Below are positions 17,355-25,817 of a stretch of 64,000 nucleotides of DNA, in pieces. Where the stretch lies: contig JAWKUH010000014.1 of assembly GCA_041398665.1 (NCBI GenBank), positions 67,807-131,806 on the forward strand, given 5' to 3'. Below the pieces are notes generated by a model. It ran no database searches. It saw only the letters and a program-made list of their open reading frames with translations, and had not been told where the DNA came from. A program made the translations under genes and the position numbers. Each line of letters opens with the position of its first letter. Positions within the stretch are counted from its first letter, which is position 1. The DNA comes from Rohdeia sp041398665. GTDB taxonomy: Bacteria > Planctomycetota > UBA1135 > GCA-002686595.

Positions 17355-19586
17355 ATGCATTCCACGCGCTTCGCCGAGCGATCGGGGGACGCGGTCGCTC
17401 GCGCGATCGCGCCGTTCTCGCGTCCGTGGGCGGCGCTCGTCGCTCCGGCCGTCGTCCTTCTCGTCGCGTCGTCGGCGCCCGTCGCCGCGCAGGTCGTGCT
17501 CGAACACGAGGGCGCGCCGCGGACCTTCGAGGTCGACACCTCGGCGATCCTCGTGACGCACGCGTTCCCGGGAACCGAGCCGGTCGAGGACGTCTTCGCG
17601 TCGCTCGGCGAGTCGGTCGACGCCGGAGCGTGGTCGATGCCGGGCACGGCCCGCGTCGAGCTCCAGGGATCGGGCCGCAGCGCCTTCGCCGTCGAGGACC
17701 TGGTCTGCGCGGCGGCGAGCACCGGCTCGTTCGAGTTCGTCGCCCCGTTCCTCGTCGACGAGAGCGGCGCGACGTTCGTGCCGGCGCGCGAACTGCTCGT
17801 CGCGTTCGAGCCGGACGTCGGCGACGTCCTGGCGCGCGCGATCCTCGCGCCCTACGGCGAGGTGCTCGAGGGCGACCTCGCGGGCATGCCCGACGTCTAC
17901 CGCGTCCGCTCGGACTTCGCGGACGGCTTCGCGGTGCTGGCCGCCGTCCAGGTGCTGGCGGAGATGGACGAGACGCGTTGGGCCGACCCCGACTGGATCC
18001 TCGTCGCGCGCGCCGGCCACGTGCCGAACGACGCGCTCTTCCCCTACCAGTGGTCGATGCGCAACGCGGGGCAGCTCGGTGGGCCCGGCGGCTACGACCT
18101 CGACGCCGTCGCGGCGTGGGACCTCACGACGGGCTCGCCGTCGGTCGTCGTCGCGATCCTCGACGACGGGATCCAGCAGGACCACCCCGACATCAACCAA
18201 CTCCCGGGCGTCGACTTCACCGGGCTCGGCGGCGGCGGCGGACCGGTCGGCCCGTGCGACCGGCACGGGACGGCGGTCGCGGGCTGCGTCGCCGCGTCCA
18301 TCGACAACGGGCTCGGGACGGTCGGCGTCGCGCCGAATGCGCGCGTCGTCGGGCTGAAGGTCCTCGTCACGGGGCCGACGTGCAACGGGTCGGGCTCGTT
18401 CCAGACGAGTTGGATCCTCGACGCGCTCGAATGGTGCGCGACGAACGGCGTGCGCGTGACGAACACGAGCCTCGGGTTCGGCGCCGTGCAGGCGATCTCG
18501 GACAAGTACACGACGACGCGCGACGTCGACGGCATCGTCCACTTCGGCGCGGCCGGGAACTCGGGCGGCGCGGTCTCGTACCCGGCCAGCCTCTCCTGCG
18601 TGAACGCCGTCGGCGCGATCGACGCGTACGGCAACCGCGCTTCGTTCAGCTGCCACGGTCCTGAACTCGCGTTCTGCGCGCCGGGACAGGCCGTGTGGAG
18701 CACCGACCGGACCGGACTCGACGGGTACGCGTCGGCGGACTACGCCGCACTGTCGGGCACGTCGTTCGCGTCGCCGTTCGCGGCGGGCGTCGCGGCGCTC
18801 GTGCTGTCCGCCGATCCGAGCCTGACGCCGTCCGAGGTCGAGGGCGTGCTCGCGTCGACCGCGACGGACCTCGGGGCCGCGGGCAAGGACGACGACTTCG
18901 GGCACGGACTCCTGCGCGCGGGCGCTGCGGTCGCGAGCCTCGGCGGCGGATCCGGTCCGCCCGTCATCGCGAGCGTCTCGCCGACGAACGCCGTCGTGCT
19001 GTGCCCCGACGACGCGGGACTCGTCGTCGTCACGGGCTCCGGCATGACGAGCGTCACGGGCGCGCGACTCGGCGGCGTGACGCTCGACCCGTCGAAGGTC
19101 GACGTGGTCGACGACACGCGCGTGGAGCTGCACTACACCTGCCTCGACCGTCTGGGTCAGATCGACGTCGAGCTGCTGCACACCGGCGGGACCGAGAGCG
19201 CGACGATCGCGTCGGTACCGCCCGCCGTGCCGACGATCGAGCTGACGGACTCGCTGCCGAACGGGATCGACCGCGCGGACGGGCTCGAGATCCGGGTGGC
19301 CTGGCAACCGGGCGACCTCTACTGGCTGCTCGGTTCGGTGTTCCACCAGCCGACCGTCGTGCCGGGCGTCGTTTCGCTCGACATCGGCAACAACGACCTC
19401 GCGTACCTGCCGATCCTCTCGGTCGGAACCGTCGACCCGGTCGCCGGCACGACCCGCGTCGTCGTCCCGATCGCCACCTTGCCCCTCGGCCTCAACGTGC
19501 ACCTGCAAGCCGCGATGACGAGCATCGCCGCGCCCGCCCTGCCCCTGATCTCGACCGAGGTGCAGTCCGGCGTGCTCCAGTTCTGA
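17355..19586 (+). CDS. Secreted subtilisin-like serine protease (S8 family)
   Basis: About 743 residues. A basic N-terminus and hydrophobic signal (PWAALVAPAVVLLVASSAPVAA) indicate secretion. A ~190-residue propeptide-like region containing ARELLVAFEPDVGDVLARAI is followed by the peptidase domain. The catalytic aspartate is in AILDDGIQQDHPDI (about 269), histidine in DRHGTAVAGCVAA (about 303), oxyanion asparagine in GAAGNSGG and serine in LSGTSFASPFAAGVAAL (about 469). The last ~170 residues form a beta-rich tail; VTGSGMTSVTGARLGGV resembles an IPT/TIG-type Ig-like repeat. The ATG follows GGACCGGACC without a strong Shine-Dalgarno box. Its TGA stop is the first three bases of a tandem 38-base repeat. 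Confidence 0.94.
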   Translation: MHSTRFAERSGDAVARAIAPFSRPWAALVAPAVVLLVASSAPVAAQVVLEHEGAPRTFEVDTSAILVTHAFPGTEPVEDVFASLGESVDAGAWSMPGTARVELQGSGRSAFAVEDLVCAAASTGSFEFVAPFLVDESGATFVPARELLVAFEPDVGDVLARAILAPYGEVLEGDLAGMPDVYRVRSDFADGFAVLAAVQVLAEMDETRWADPDWILVARAGHVPNDALFPYQWSMRNAGQLGGPGGYDLDAVAAWDLTTGSPSVVVAILDDGIQQDHPDINQLPGVDFTGLGGGGGPVGPCDRHGTAVAGCVAASIDNGLGTVGVAPNARVVGLKVLVTGPTCNGSGSFQTSWILDALEWCATNGVRVTNTSLGFGAVQAISDKYTTTRDVDGIVHFGAAGNSGGAVSYPASLSCVNAVGAIDAYGNRASFSCHGPELAFCAPGQAVWSTDRTGLDGYASADYAALSGTSFASPFAAGVAALVLSADPSLTPSEVEGVLASTATDLGAAGKDDDFGHGLLRAGAAVASLGGGSGPPVIASVSPTNAVVLCPDDAGLVVVTGSGMTSVTGARLGGVTLDPSKVDVVDDTRVELHYTCLDRLGQIDVELLHTGGTESATIASVPPAVPTIELTDSLPNGIDRADGLEIRVAWQPGDLYWLLGSVFHQPTVVPGVVSLDIGNNDLAYLPILSVGTVDPVAGTTRVVVPIATLPLGLNVHLQAAMTSIAAPALPLISTEVQSGVLQF

Positions 19587-19659
19587 CCCGACCGAACCTG
19601 GTTCGTTTGCCCAAGACCACCTGACCCGACCGAACCTGGTTCGTTTGCCCAAGACCACC
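19584..19659 (+). repeat. Perfect tandem duplication of a 38-base unit carrying the dispersed repeat
   Basis: Two identical 38-base units (19584-19621 and 19622-19659), each starting with TGA, the first being the stop codon of the protease gene. Each contains CCGAACCTGGTTCGTTTG, the core of a repeat seen five times in the window. Within the core, CGAACC-T-GGTTCG is a 13-base inverted repeat. Confidence 0.92.
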
Positions 19660-19676
19660 CGGGGCGAACCCGCGCG

Positions 19677-19718
19677 ATCGGCCTCGGCGACCCTGTGAGG
19701 GGGGTCGCCGGGGCCGAT
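19677..19718 (+). terminator. Strong 17-bp hairpin, probable transcript end
   Basis: The 5' arm at 19677-19693 (starting ATCGGCCTCGG) pairs with the 3' arm at 19702-19718 over 17 bp with a single T-G wobble and an 8-base loop. A small second hairpin (CTGCC/GGCAG, loop GAAAT) follows at 19722-19736. There is no long T-tract, so it may stabilise or end the protease transcript without being a classic intrinsic terminator. Confidence 0.6.
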
Positions 19719-19740
19719 TGCCTGCCGAAATGGCAGCCTG

Positions 19741-19767
19741 TTGGGCAAGCGAACCAGGTTCGGTCGG
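19741..19767 (-). repeat. Inverted copy of the dispersed intergenic repeat
   Basis: Read on the minus strand this is the same 27-base core as in the tandem pair, with one difference (CGCTTG instead of CGTTTG). Together with the two direct copies it brackets the hairpin between the protease and DUF1579 genes. Confidence 0.85.
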
Positions 19768-19834
19768 TCTCGACGAGCAACGGCGCGCGGCGACGGCAGA
19801 ATGTTCGGCCCTCCCTCGGCCCGGACACCACGCC

Positions 19835-20482
19835 ATGAACACGACCCTCGCCCTCGTCGCGGTCCCCGCCGCGCTCGCCATCGGATTCGTCGCGGGACGC
19901 ACCAGCGTCGCGACCGAAGCTCACCAGCCCGCCGCACTCGTCCAGGACGGCCAGGACGGTTCGGAGCCGGCCATGGACGAGATGACCATGCGCCTCACGC
20001 AACCCGGCGACCACCACGCGGTGCTCGGCGTCTTCGTCGGTGACTGGGACGCGACCGTGACGATGTGGGATCCGCGCTCGCCCGAGCCGTCCGTCGAGAC
20101 CGGCACGATGCACGCCGAGTGGATCATGGGCGGCCGCTTCCTGAAGCAGAACTTCAGCGCGACGATCATGGGCATGCCCTTCGAGGGCATGGGCCTCATG
20201 GGCTACAGCGGCGGCGAGCAGGTCTACGAGTCGGTGTGGGTCGACAACATGGTCACCGACCTCGCCTACGGCAGCGGCTACGCCTCGGCCGACGGCCTCT
20301 CGCTCACGTCGCTCAGCAGCGAGATCGACTGGGAGACCGGCAGACCGCGCGACGTCGAGGAGCGCACGCAGATCGTGTCGAAGGACGAGATCTCCTACGA
20401 GCGCTGGTACCCCGCCACCGACGGCGGCGAGGACGTGCGCTCGATGCGCATCGTCTACAAGCGCCGCGCGGGCACGCGCTGA
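19835..20482 (+). CDS. DUF1579 family protein, membrane-anchored or secreted
   Basis: About 215 residues. An uncleaved or cleavable hydrophobic N-terminus (MNTTLALVAVPAALAIGFVAG) precedes a DUF1579-like domain. The domain shows the family pattern of a lipocalin-like barrel: HHAVLGVFVGDWDATVTMW, TGTMHAEWIMGGRFLKQNFSATIMGMPFEGMGLMGYSGGEQVYESVWVDNM (given here as a run of successive strands across residues ~60-125), and a C-terminal SYERWYP strand. The function of DUF1579 is not established. It stands alone between the protease repeat element and the convergent SGNH hydrolase gene. Confidence 0.82.
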   Translation: MNTTLALVAVPAALAIGFVAGRTSVATEAHQPAALVQDGQDGSEPAMDEMTMRLTQPGDHHAVLGVFVGDWDATVTMWDPRSPEPSVETGTMHAEWIMGGRFLKQNFSATIMGMPFEGMGLMGYSGGEQVYESVWVDNMVTDLAYGSGYASADGLSLTSLSSEIDWETGRPRDVEERTQIVSKDEISYERWYPATDGGEDVRSMRIVYKRRAGTR

Positions 20483-20509
20483 TTCGCGCGGGCCGACGCG
20501 CCCGTCACC

Positions 20510-21343
20510 TCACCGCGCCGCGCGCAGCTCCGCCGCGATCGCGACCGGGTCCGAACGGACCGCGTCCCGCAGGGGCGCGGTCCGTTCGAGTTGCTGGAGC
20601 GCGATCAGCGCGATCGCGACCGTGCCCTCGAGCGTCGGGTGCAGTCGGTCGTTCTGCTGCCAGGCCGTGATCGGCCGCGGCGGCACGGTCGTGCCGAACA
20701 GCGTGACCGACTCGCCGCGGCGCACCCTCTCGGTGAACTCGGCCAGCGGGACGAGCACGACGTCCTCGTGCGCGTCGCAGTAGGCGTGCAACTCCTGTTG
20801 GAGCTGCGCGAGCGCCGCGTCCGACGGCCGATAGCCCGGCGGCATCATGAACGGGCTCGCGTCGCGCACGTCCGGCACGTCGCCGAGCAGCAGCGTCGCC
20901 CCGGTCCGCGCCAGCAGGTCGTCGAGCATGCCGAGCCCCTCGCGCAGGCGCTCGACGCGCTCGCCGTCGGCGATCGGTCCGTACGCGAACCAGAACATCG
21001 CGTCGACGCCGACCACCAGGTCGGGCGCGAACTCGACGACCTCGTCGATCTTGCGAGCGAGGCGCTCCTTCGGCTTCAGGAACAGCGAGAGGTCCGACGC
21101 GTCGAGCACCTCGCCGAGCGCGTCCGGCGCGCACGCCTTCAGCACCTCCGCCAGCGTCACCTCGCGATCGGCCTCCGCCTCGAGACCGAACCCGGCCGAA
21201 GCGCTCGCCCCGATCACCGCGACCCGCTCGTGTCGGGTCGGCGTCGACGCGGCCTCGGTGCTCGCGCCGCAACCGAGGAGCGGGAGGAAGGCGAGACCGG
21301 CGACGAAGCTGCGCGCGAGGAACGCGCGGCGACCGTTTTCCAT
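20510..21343 (-). CDS. SGNH/GDSL-type hydrolase, likely Tat-exported lipoprotein
   Basis: About 277 residues. The N-terminus MENGRRAFLARSFVAGLAF carries a twin-arginine motif followed by a hydrophobic stretch and the lipobox LLGC near residue 24, so Tat export plus lipidation is likely. The SGNH block I serine is in VAVIGASASAGFG, block III is LLLGDVPDV, and block V with catalytic Asp and His is QQNDRLHPTLEGTVA. The substrate is unknown; esterase or lipase action in the envelope is the family expectation. A possible earlier GTG start lies a few codons upstream (VNVSIRPMENG). The divergent neighbour is the TMTC-like gene 139 bases away. Confidence 0.82.
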   Translation of the reverse strand: MENGRRAFLARSFVAGLAFLPLLGCGASTEAASTPTRHERVAVIGASASAGFGLEAEADREVTLAEVLKACAPDALGEVLDASDLSLFLKPKERLARKIDEVVEFAPDLVVGVDAMFWFAYGPIADGERVERLREGLGMLDDLLARTGATLLLGDVPDVRDASPFMMPPGYRPSDAALAQLQQELHAYCDAHEDVVLVPLAEFTERVRRGESVTLFGTTVPPRPITAWQQNDRLHPTLEGTVAIALIALQQLERTAPLRDAVRSDPVAIAAELRAAR

Positions 21344-21482
21344 GGGGCGGATCGAGACGTTCACGGGCCGCGATGCTACTCGTGGGCGCGCCGAGCCCGA
21401 ACCGGCACCGTCGCCGCGACTCGTCGCCGTCCCGCAGCCGGACGCGAGGGCGCGGCCGGAACGCGACGACGAACACGAAGAC

Positions 21483-24167
21483 GTGACCCGCCCCAGCACG
21501 CCGAACGACCGCGGGACCCGCGCGGCGATCCTGCTCGCGGTGCTCACCGCGATCCCCTTCCTGTTCGGGCTCGACGGCGACTTCGTGGGCGACGACCGGA
21601 CGCTCGTCGCCTCGAACGCGCTCGTGCAGGACCCCTCGCGGTTCGGCGAGCTCGTGCTCGGCGGGAGCTGGCGCGACCTCTCGCCCGAACTGGCGGCCGA
21701 CGGCTCGTGGCGACCCGTCACCTCGCTCGTCCTGGCGCTGCTCTGGCACGTCGGCGGCGGCGAGGCGTTCGCGTTCAAGCTCGCGTCGCTCCTCGTCCAC
21801 CTCGCGGCGGTCCTCGGCGCGTTCCGCCTCGCGCGCGGCCTGGCGCGCCGCACGGACGTCGCGTTCCTCGCCGCTCTGCTGTTCGGCGTGCACCCGCTCG
21901 GCGTCGAGGCGGTGGGCAGGATCGGCGCGATCGCCGACCCGCTCGCGCTCGCGTTCGGGCTCCACGGCGCCGCGTCGTTCGTGCGCGCGCGCTCCGGCGG
22001 TTCGTCGCGCGCTCCCGCCGTCGGCCTCGTGCTGCTCGGTCTCGCGCTCCTCTCGAAGGAGTCGGCCGTCGCGTTCCTGCCGGCGGCCCTCGTCGCCGCC
22101 GCTCTCGCGCCCCGCGACGGAGCGGGAACGAGCCCGACGGGCGGCGAGCGCGTCCCTCTGCGGCACTCGCCCGCGTTCGCGCTCGTCGTCCTCGCGGGAG
22201 CGTGGTTCCTCGCGCGCGCCCTCGTGCTCGGTTCGTGGCACGGCGGACTGCTCGCCGACGGCACCGACTTCCACGTCTCGTTCGCGCGCATGCTCGCCCT
22301 GCGCGTCGAGTTCGTCGGCGGCGCACTCTGGCGCGCGATCTGGCCGGCGGACCTCGCACTCCTTCGCGGCGTGCGGCCCGCGCTCGGCTTCGGCGACCTC
22401 GAGGTGCTCGTGCCGCTGCTCGTCGTCGCGGCGTTCGTCGCGCTCGGACTCGTGCTCCGGTCGCGCGGTCCGCGCGCCGCGCTCGCGGCGTTCGGGTGGA
22501 GCGCACTCGCACTCGCCCTGCCCGCGATCGCGATCGACCGTCTCGGGCAGTTCCCGTTCGCCGATCGCTTCGCGTACCCCGCGTTGCCGGGCCTCGCGCT
22601 CCTCGCCGCCCTCGCGCTGCTCGGCGCGCCGTCGCGCCTACGCACCGCGACGACGGTCGCCGCGGGCGCGATCGTCCTCCTCCTCGCGCTGCGTTCCGCG
22701 AACCGCACGGACGTCTGGCACGACGAGCGCGCGTACTGGGACACGGCGCTCCGCGAGAGCCCCGACGTCGCGTACGTGCTCTGGAACGTGGGGCGGCTCG
22801 AGCTCGACGAGTTCCGCGAGACGCCGACGCGACCGAAGGTCACCTCCGCGATCGAACACTTCCAGGCCGCGCTCGACCTCGGTGCCGCCGAGAAGGACCG
22901 AGAAGCACCGACCGTCGTGATGAGCTCGGACGTCGAGCGTTCGAACCTCGGCCTCGCGTGGGCGCTCCTGTTCGAGGCGCAGGTCGACGGCTACGGCGAC
23001 CTCGACACGCCGATCTCGGTCTTCGAACTGATCGTGCAGAACCAACCGCGCAACGCCGACGCCTGGCGCGGGCTCGGTGTCGCTCGCGCGCAGAAGGGCG
23101 ACTTCGACCGCGCGGCGGAGAGCTTCGCGATGGCGCTCTCGATCCGGCCGGACGATCCCGACGCGCTGTTCCACCTGGGACTGCTGAAGTTCAAGACCGC
23201 GGACTTCCGCGAGGCGCGAGCGCGCCTCGACCGAGCGGCGGAACTCCGCCCGAACGACGCGGAGTACCTGCTGTGGGCGGCGCGCGCCGCGGCGGAGACC
23301 GACGACCGCGAACGCGCTCGCACCCTCGCGCAGCGCTGCGTCGAGCTCGACGCAGCGAGCGCGGAACCGCTCGTCCTGCTCGGCAACCTCGCGCGTCGCG
23401 AGGGCGACTTCGCGGCGGCGCTCGGGCACCTCGACGCGGCGACGCGGATCGCTCCGAAGGACCCGAACGTGCTGTTCGAGCACGGTCTCGCGCTGCTCGG
23501 TGCGGGCCGTCGCGACGACGCGCTGTTCGAACTCGTGGAGGCCGCGCGCCTCGGCGACGACCGCTACGACGCGCAGCTCGCCGTCGCGCAGCTCCTCCTC
23601 CAGGACGACGTCCCCGTCGAGGACGTCCTGCCCTACCTGCGGCGCGCGTACGAGCTCTGCCCGAACCCCGCCGTCCTGGGTCAACTGCGCGCGAAGCTCG
23701 ACGAACTGCTCCCGCCCACGAGTCCCGTGCGCTCCGGTCTCGCCGTGCTCGACGAGAAGCGCGGCGACCTCGAGACCGCGCTGTACTGGGCGGAGGGCGG
23801 CGCGAACGGACCGGACGAGAAGGGCGTCGGCGCGTACGTGTTCGGCCGCATGCTCCTGAAGTCGGGTTCGGCCGGCGCGGCGCTGCCGTGGCTCGAGACC
23901 GCGGTCGAGCGCGGCGGAGCGGACTACGGCAAGCTGCGCGAACTCGGCGAGGCGCGCGTCCTCACGGGCGACGCCGACGGAGCGATCGAAGCCTGGCGCC
24001 GCGCGATCGACGCGTTGCCCGAGGCGGCGCGGGCGGACGAGAACTCGCACGCGATGCTTCGTGCAGCCGTTGCTCGACGCGATCGAACGGACGGAGCGCG
24101 GCGAGCTCCTCCGCAGGGCCCGTCGCCGGCGACGGACGGGTCGGGCGCGGCCGAGGGCTCGCGTTGA
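21483..24167 (+). CDS. TMTC-like polytopic membrane protein with TPR domain
   Basis: About 894 residues from GTG at 21483 (VTRPSTPNDRGTRAAIL). The N-terminal ~400 residues hold about ten transmembrane helices. The luminal-loop motif GDFVGDDRTLVASN, then GSWRPVTSLVLALLWHVGGG and LLFGVHPLGVEAVGRIGA, match bacterial relatives of the TMTC/ArnT-type O-mannosyltransferases, with an acidic DD pair in the first loop. The C-terminal ~450 residues are tetratricopeptide repeats (for example AWRGLGVARAQKGDFDRAAESF and EPLVLLGNLARREGDFAAALGHLD). It may be a polyprenyl-phosphate-sugar-dependent glycosyltransferase with a TPR partner-binding arm; the activity is inferred. Its stop overlaps the TTG start of thpR (TTGA). 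Confidence 0.82.
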   Translation: MTRPSTPNDRGTRAAILLAVLTAIPFLFGLDGDFVGDDRTLVASNALVQDPSRFGELVLGGSWRDLSPELAADGSWRPVTSLVLALLWHVGGGEAFAFKLASLLVHLAAVLGAFRLARGLARRTDVAFLAALLFGVHPLGVEAVGRIGAIADPLALAFGLHGAASFVRARSGGSSRAPAVGLVLLGLALLSKESAVAFLPAALVAAALAPRDGAGTSPTGGERVPLRHSPAFALVVLAGAWFLARALVLGSWHGGLLADGTDFHVSFARMLALRVEFVGGALWRAIWPADLALLRGVRPALGFGDLEVLVPLLVVAAFVALGLVLRSRGPRAALAAFGWSALALALPAIAIDRLGQFPFADRFAYPALPGLALLAALALLGAPSRLRTATTVAAGAIVLLLALRSANRTDVWHDERAYWDTALRESPDVAYVLWNVGRLELDEFRETPTRPKVTSAIEHFQAALDLGAAEKDREAPTVVMSSDVERSNLGLAWALLFEAQVDGYGDLDTPISVFELIVQNQPRNADAWRGLGVARAQKGDFDRAAESFAMALSIRPDDPDALFHLGLLKFKTADFREARARLDRAAELRPNDAEYLLWAARAAAETDDRERARTLAQRCVELDAASAEPLVLLGNLARREGDFAAALGHLDAATRIAPKDPNVLFEHGLALLGAGRRDDALFELVEAARLGDDRYDAQLAVAQLLLQDDVPVEDVLPYLRRAYELCPNPAVLGQLRAKLDELLPPTSPVRSGLAVLDEKRGDLETALYWAEGGANGPDEKGVGAYVFGRMLLKSGSAGAALPWLETAVERGGADYGKLRELGEARVLTGDADGAIEAWRRAIDALPEAARADENSHAMLRAAVARRDRTDGARRAPPQGPSPATDGSGAAEGSR

Positions 24168-24790
24168 GCGACCGCGGCGGACGCGAGTCGCGCTCGCGCG
24201 GCGGTCACCGTGCGGAGCGCCGCGAGCGGCGACCGACCGCGTCGCGGCGCGCCGGCGTCGCGCGGCTGTTCGTCGCGATCTACCCGCCGCCGGACCGTGT
24301 GCGCGCGTTGCTCGACTCGCTCGGTCGCGTCGAACTGCCGGACCACCGCGCGACGCCCGACGAGCAGGTGCACATGACCGTCCTGTTCGTGGGCGAGGTC
24401 GACGCGTCGCGGCTCGACGGCGTGAAGGAGTCGGTGGAGCGCGCCGCCGCCGGCGTGAAGCCTTTCGACCTCAGGCCGTTGCACCTCGCGCCGCTGCCCG
24501 AGCGCGGACCGGCTCGACTCGTCGCCGCGATCACGGACGCTCCGAGCCCGCTCCTCGAGCTGCACCAACGCCTCGTCCAGCGCCTCGCGGTCGGCAAGCG
24601 CAAGGCCGCGACCTTCCTCCCGCACGTGACGCTGTGTCGACTGCGCACACCGGCCGACGTCGACGTCGCGACGCCGCTCGTCGACGTCGAACCGTTCCGC
24701 GTCGACACGCTCCACCTGATGCAGAGCCACCTCGGGCCGGACGGTGCGACGCACCGCGGACTCGCGCGCGTCCCGCTCGACGACCGCTGA
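24164..24790 (+). CDS. thpR: RNA 2',3'-cyclic phosphodiesterase (2'-5' RNA ligase family)
   Basis: About 208 residues. The two HxTx catalytic motifs are present: HMTVLFVG near residue 70 and HVTLCRL near residue 155. The start FVAIYPPPDRVRALLDSL is typical of ThpR, preceded here by a basic ~40-residue extension. The only plausible start in frame is TTG at 24164, overlapping the TGA of the previous gene; no ATG or GTG exists between it and the conserved domain. The enzyme hydrolyses 2',3'-cyclic phosphate ends or acts on 2'-5' linkages. The overlap implies coupling to the TMTC-like gene, though no functional link is evident. Confidence 0.88.
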   Translation: MSDRGGRESRSRGGHRAERRERRPTASRRAGVARLFVAIYPPPDRVRALLDSLGRVELPDHRATPDEQVHMTVLFVGEVDASRLDGVKESVERAAAGVKPFDLRPLHLAPLPERGPARLVAAITDAPSPLLELHQRLVQRLAVGKRKAATFLPHVTLCRLRTPADVDVATPLVDVEPFRVDTLHLMQSHLGPDGATHRGLARVPLDDR

Positions 24791-24805
24791 AGATCGCGTC
24801 CCGCG

Positions 24806-25816
24806 TCAGCGCGACGACACGCAGCGGAAGCCGGTGTGGCACAGCGCCGTCGTCACCTCGGTGCCCTGCCGCGAGCTCGAGCGGTAGTTGAAGCAGTAGC
24901 TCGGGTGGCACAGGAACGAGCCGCCCTTCGTCACGCGCTGCACCTCGGTCGGTGCCTGCGGTGCGAAGCAACGGTCGGGACCCTGCGGATCGACGACGAG
25001 CCCCTGCGCCGCGAGCCGCTCGTTGCGATCCGCGCGGTACAGGTCGGCCGTCCACTCCCAGACGTTGCCCGCCATGTCGAACAGGCCGTACGCGTTCGGC
25101 GCGTACGAGCCGACGGGCGCGGTGCGGTAGGCGCCGTCCTCGAGCGTGTTCTCGGTCGGGAAGACACCCTGCCAGACGTTCGCGCGCGCTCCGCCCTCGA
25201 GCGGGTCCGCCTCGCCCCACGGGAACGTCGCCCGGTCGAGGCCGCCGCGCGCCGCGTACTCCCACTCCGCCTCGGTCGGGAGACGCTTGCCGACCCACGT
25301 CGCGTACGCCGCGGCGTCCTCGTGCGCCACCTGCACGACGGGGTGGTCGAGGCGGTCCTCGATCGACGATCCCGCTCCCTCGGGGTGCCGCCAGTTCGAC
25401 TCGGGGTCGACGCGCCACCACAGTCCGACGTTCGACGTCGCGAGGTCGGCGTCGAGAACGGGCGAGGTCGGCGGCTCGAAGACGAGTCCGCCGAGCGGCG
25501 CGCCGTCCACCTCGCGCTCGGCGACCGTGACGTAGCCCGTCGCGTCGACGAACGCGGCGAACTCGCGGTTCGTCACCTCGTGCGCGTCCATCCAGAAGCT
25601 CGACACGCGCACGCGATGTGCCGGTCGTTCGTGCGGCCAGGCGACGTCGGCGTCGCTGCCCATCTCGAACTCGCCGCCCTCGATCCGGACCATGCCGTCG
25701 TGCGACGGAGCGGTCCCGAGCGCGTCACGTGTGTCGGCATCGCGACCGCCACACGCAGCGAGGAGCGCCGCGGCCAACGCCGGCGCCCACGCGCTCCGTG
25801 CCGTCATGCGCGCCAT
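24806..25816 (-). CDS. Formylglycine-generating enzyme family lipoprotein with intact active-site cysteines
   Basis: 336 residues. A signal with lipobox LLAAC (residue ~22) is followed by the FGE-sulfatase domain: MVRIEGGEFEMGSDADVAWPHE, then LPTEAEWEYAARGG, YGLFDMAGNVWEWTADLY and a C-terminal GFRCVSS. The active-site pair is preserved as CHPSYC in VTKGGSFLCHPSYCFNYRS, equivalent to the two catalytic cysteines of SUMF1, which many FGE-like proteins lack. It is therefore a good candidate to convert a sulfatase cysteine to formylglycine. Planctomycetes are rich in sulfatases, though none is in this window. It lies one base after the GST gene in the same direction, so they are co-transcribed. 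Confidence 0.9.
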   Translation of the reverse strand: MARMTARSAWAPALAAALLAACGGRDADTRDALGTAPSHDGMVRIEGGEFEMGSDADVAWPHERPAHRVRVSSFWMDAHEVTNREFAAFVDATGYVTVAEREVDGAPLGGLVFEPPTSPVLDADLATSNVGLWWRVDPESNWRHPEGAGSSIEDRLDHPVVQVAHEDAAAYATWVGKRLPTEAEWEYAARGGLDRATFPWGEADPLEGGARANVWQGVFPTENTLEDGAYRTAPVGSYAPNAYGLFDMAGNVWEWTADLYRADRNERLAAQGLVVDPQGPDRCFAPQAPTEVQRVTKGGSFLCHPSYCFNYRSSSRQGTEVTTALCHTGFRCVSSR

Positions 25817-25817
25817 G

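Noticed and set aside
19591..19610. LexA/DinR-like box within CGAACCTGGTTCG
   Set aside because: The half-sites resemble the Gram-positive SOS box CGAAC-N4-GTTCG, but the spacer is one base short, the copies follow stop codons, and the conserved unit extends well beyond the palindrome, so a repeat element explains it better.
20591..24790. A single ~1400-residue plus-strand protein ending at thpR
   Set aside because: Only the last ~208 codons have protein-like sequence; the rest is a shadow of the SGNH hydrolase and the TMTC-like gene.
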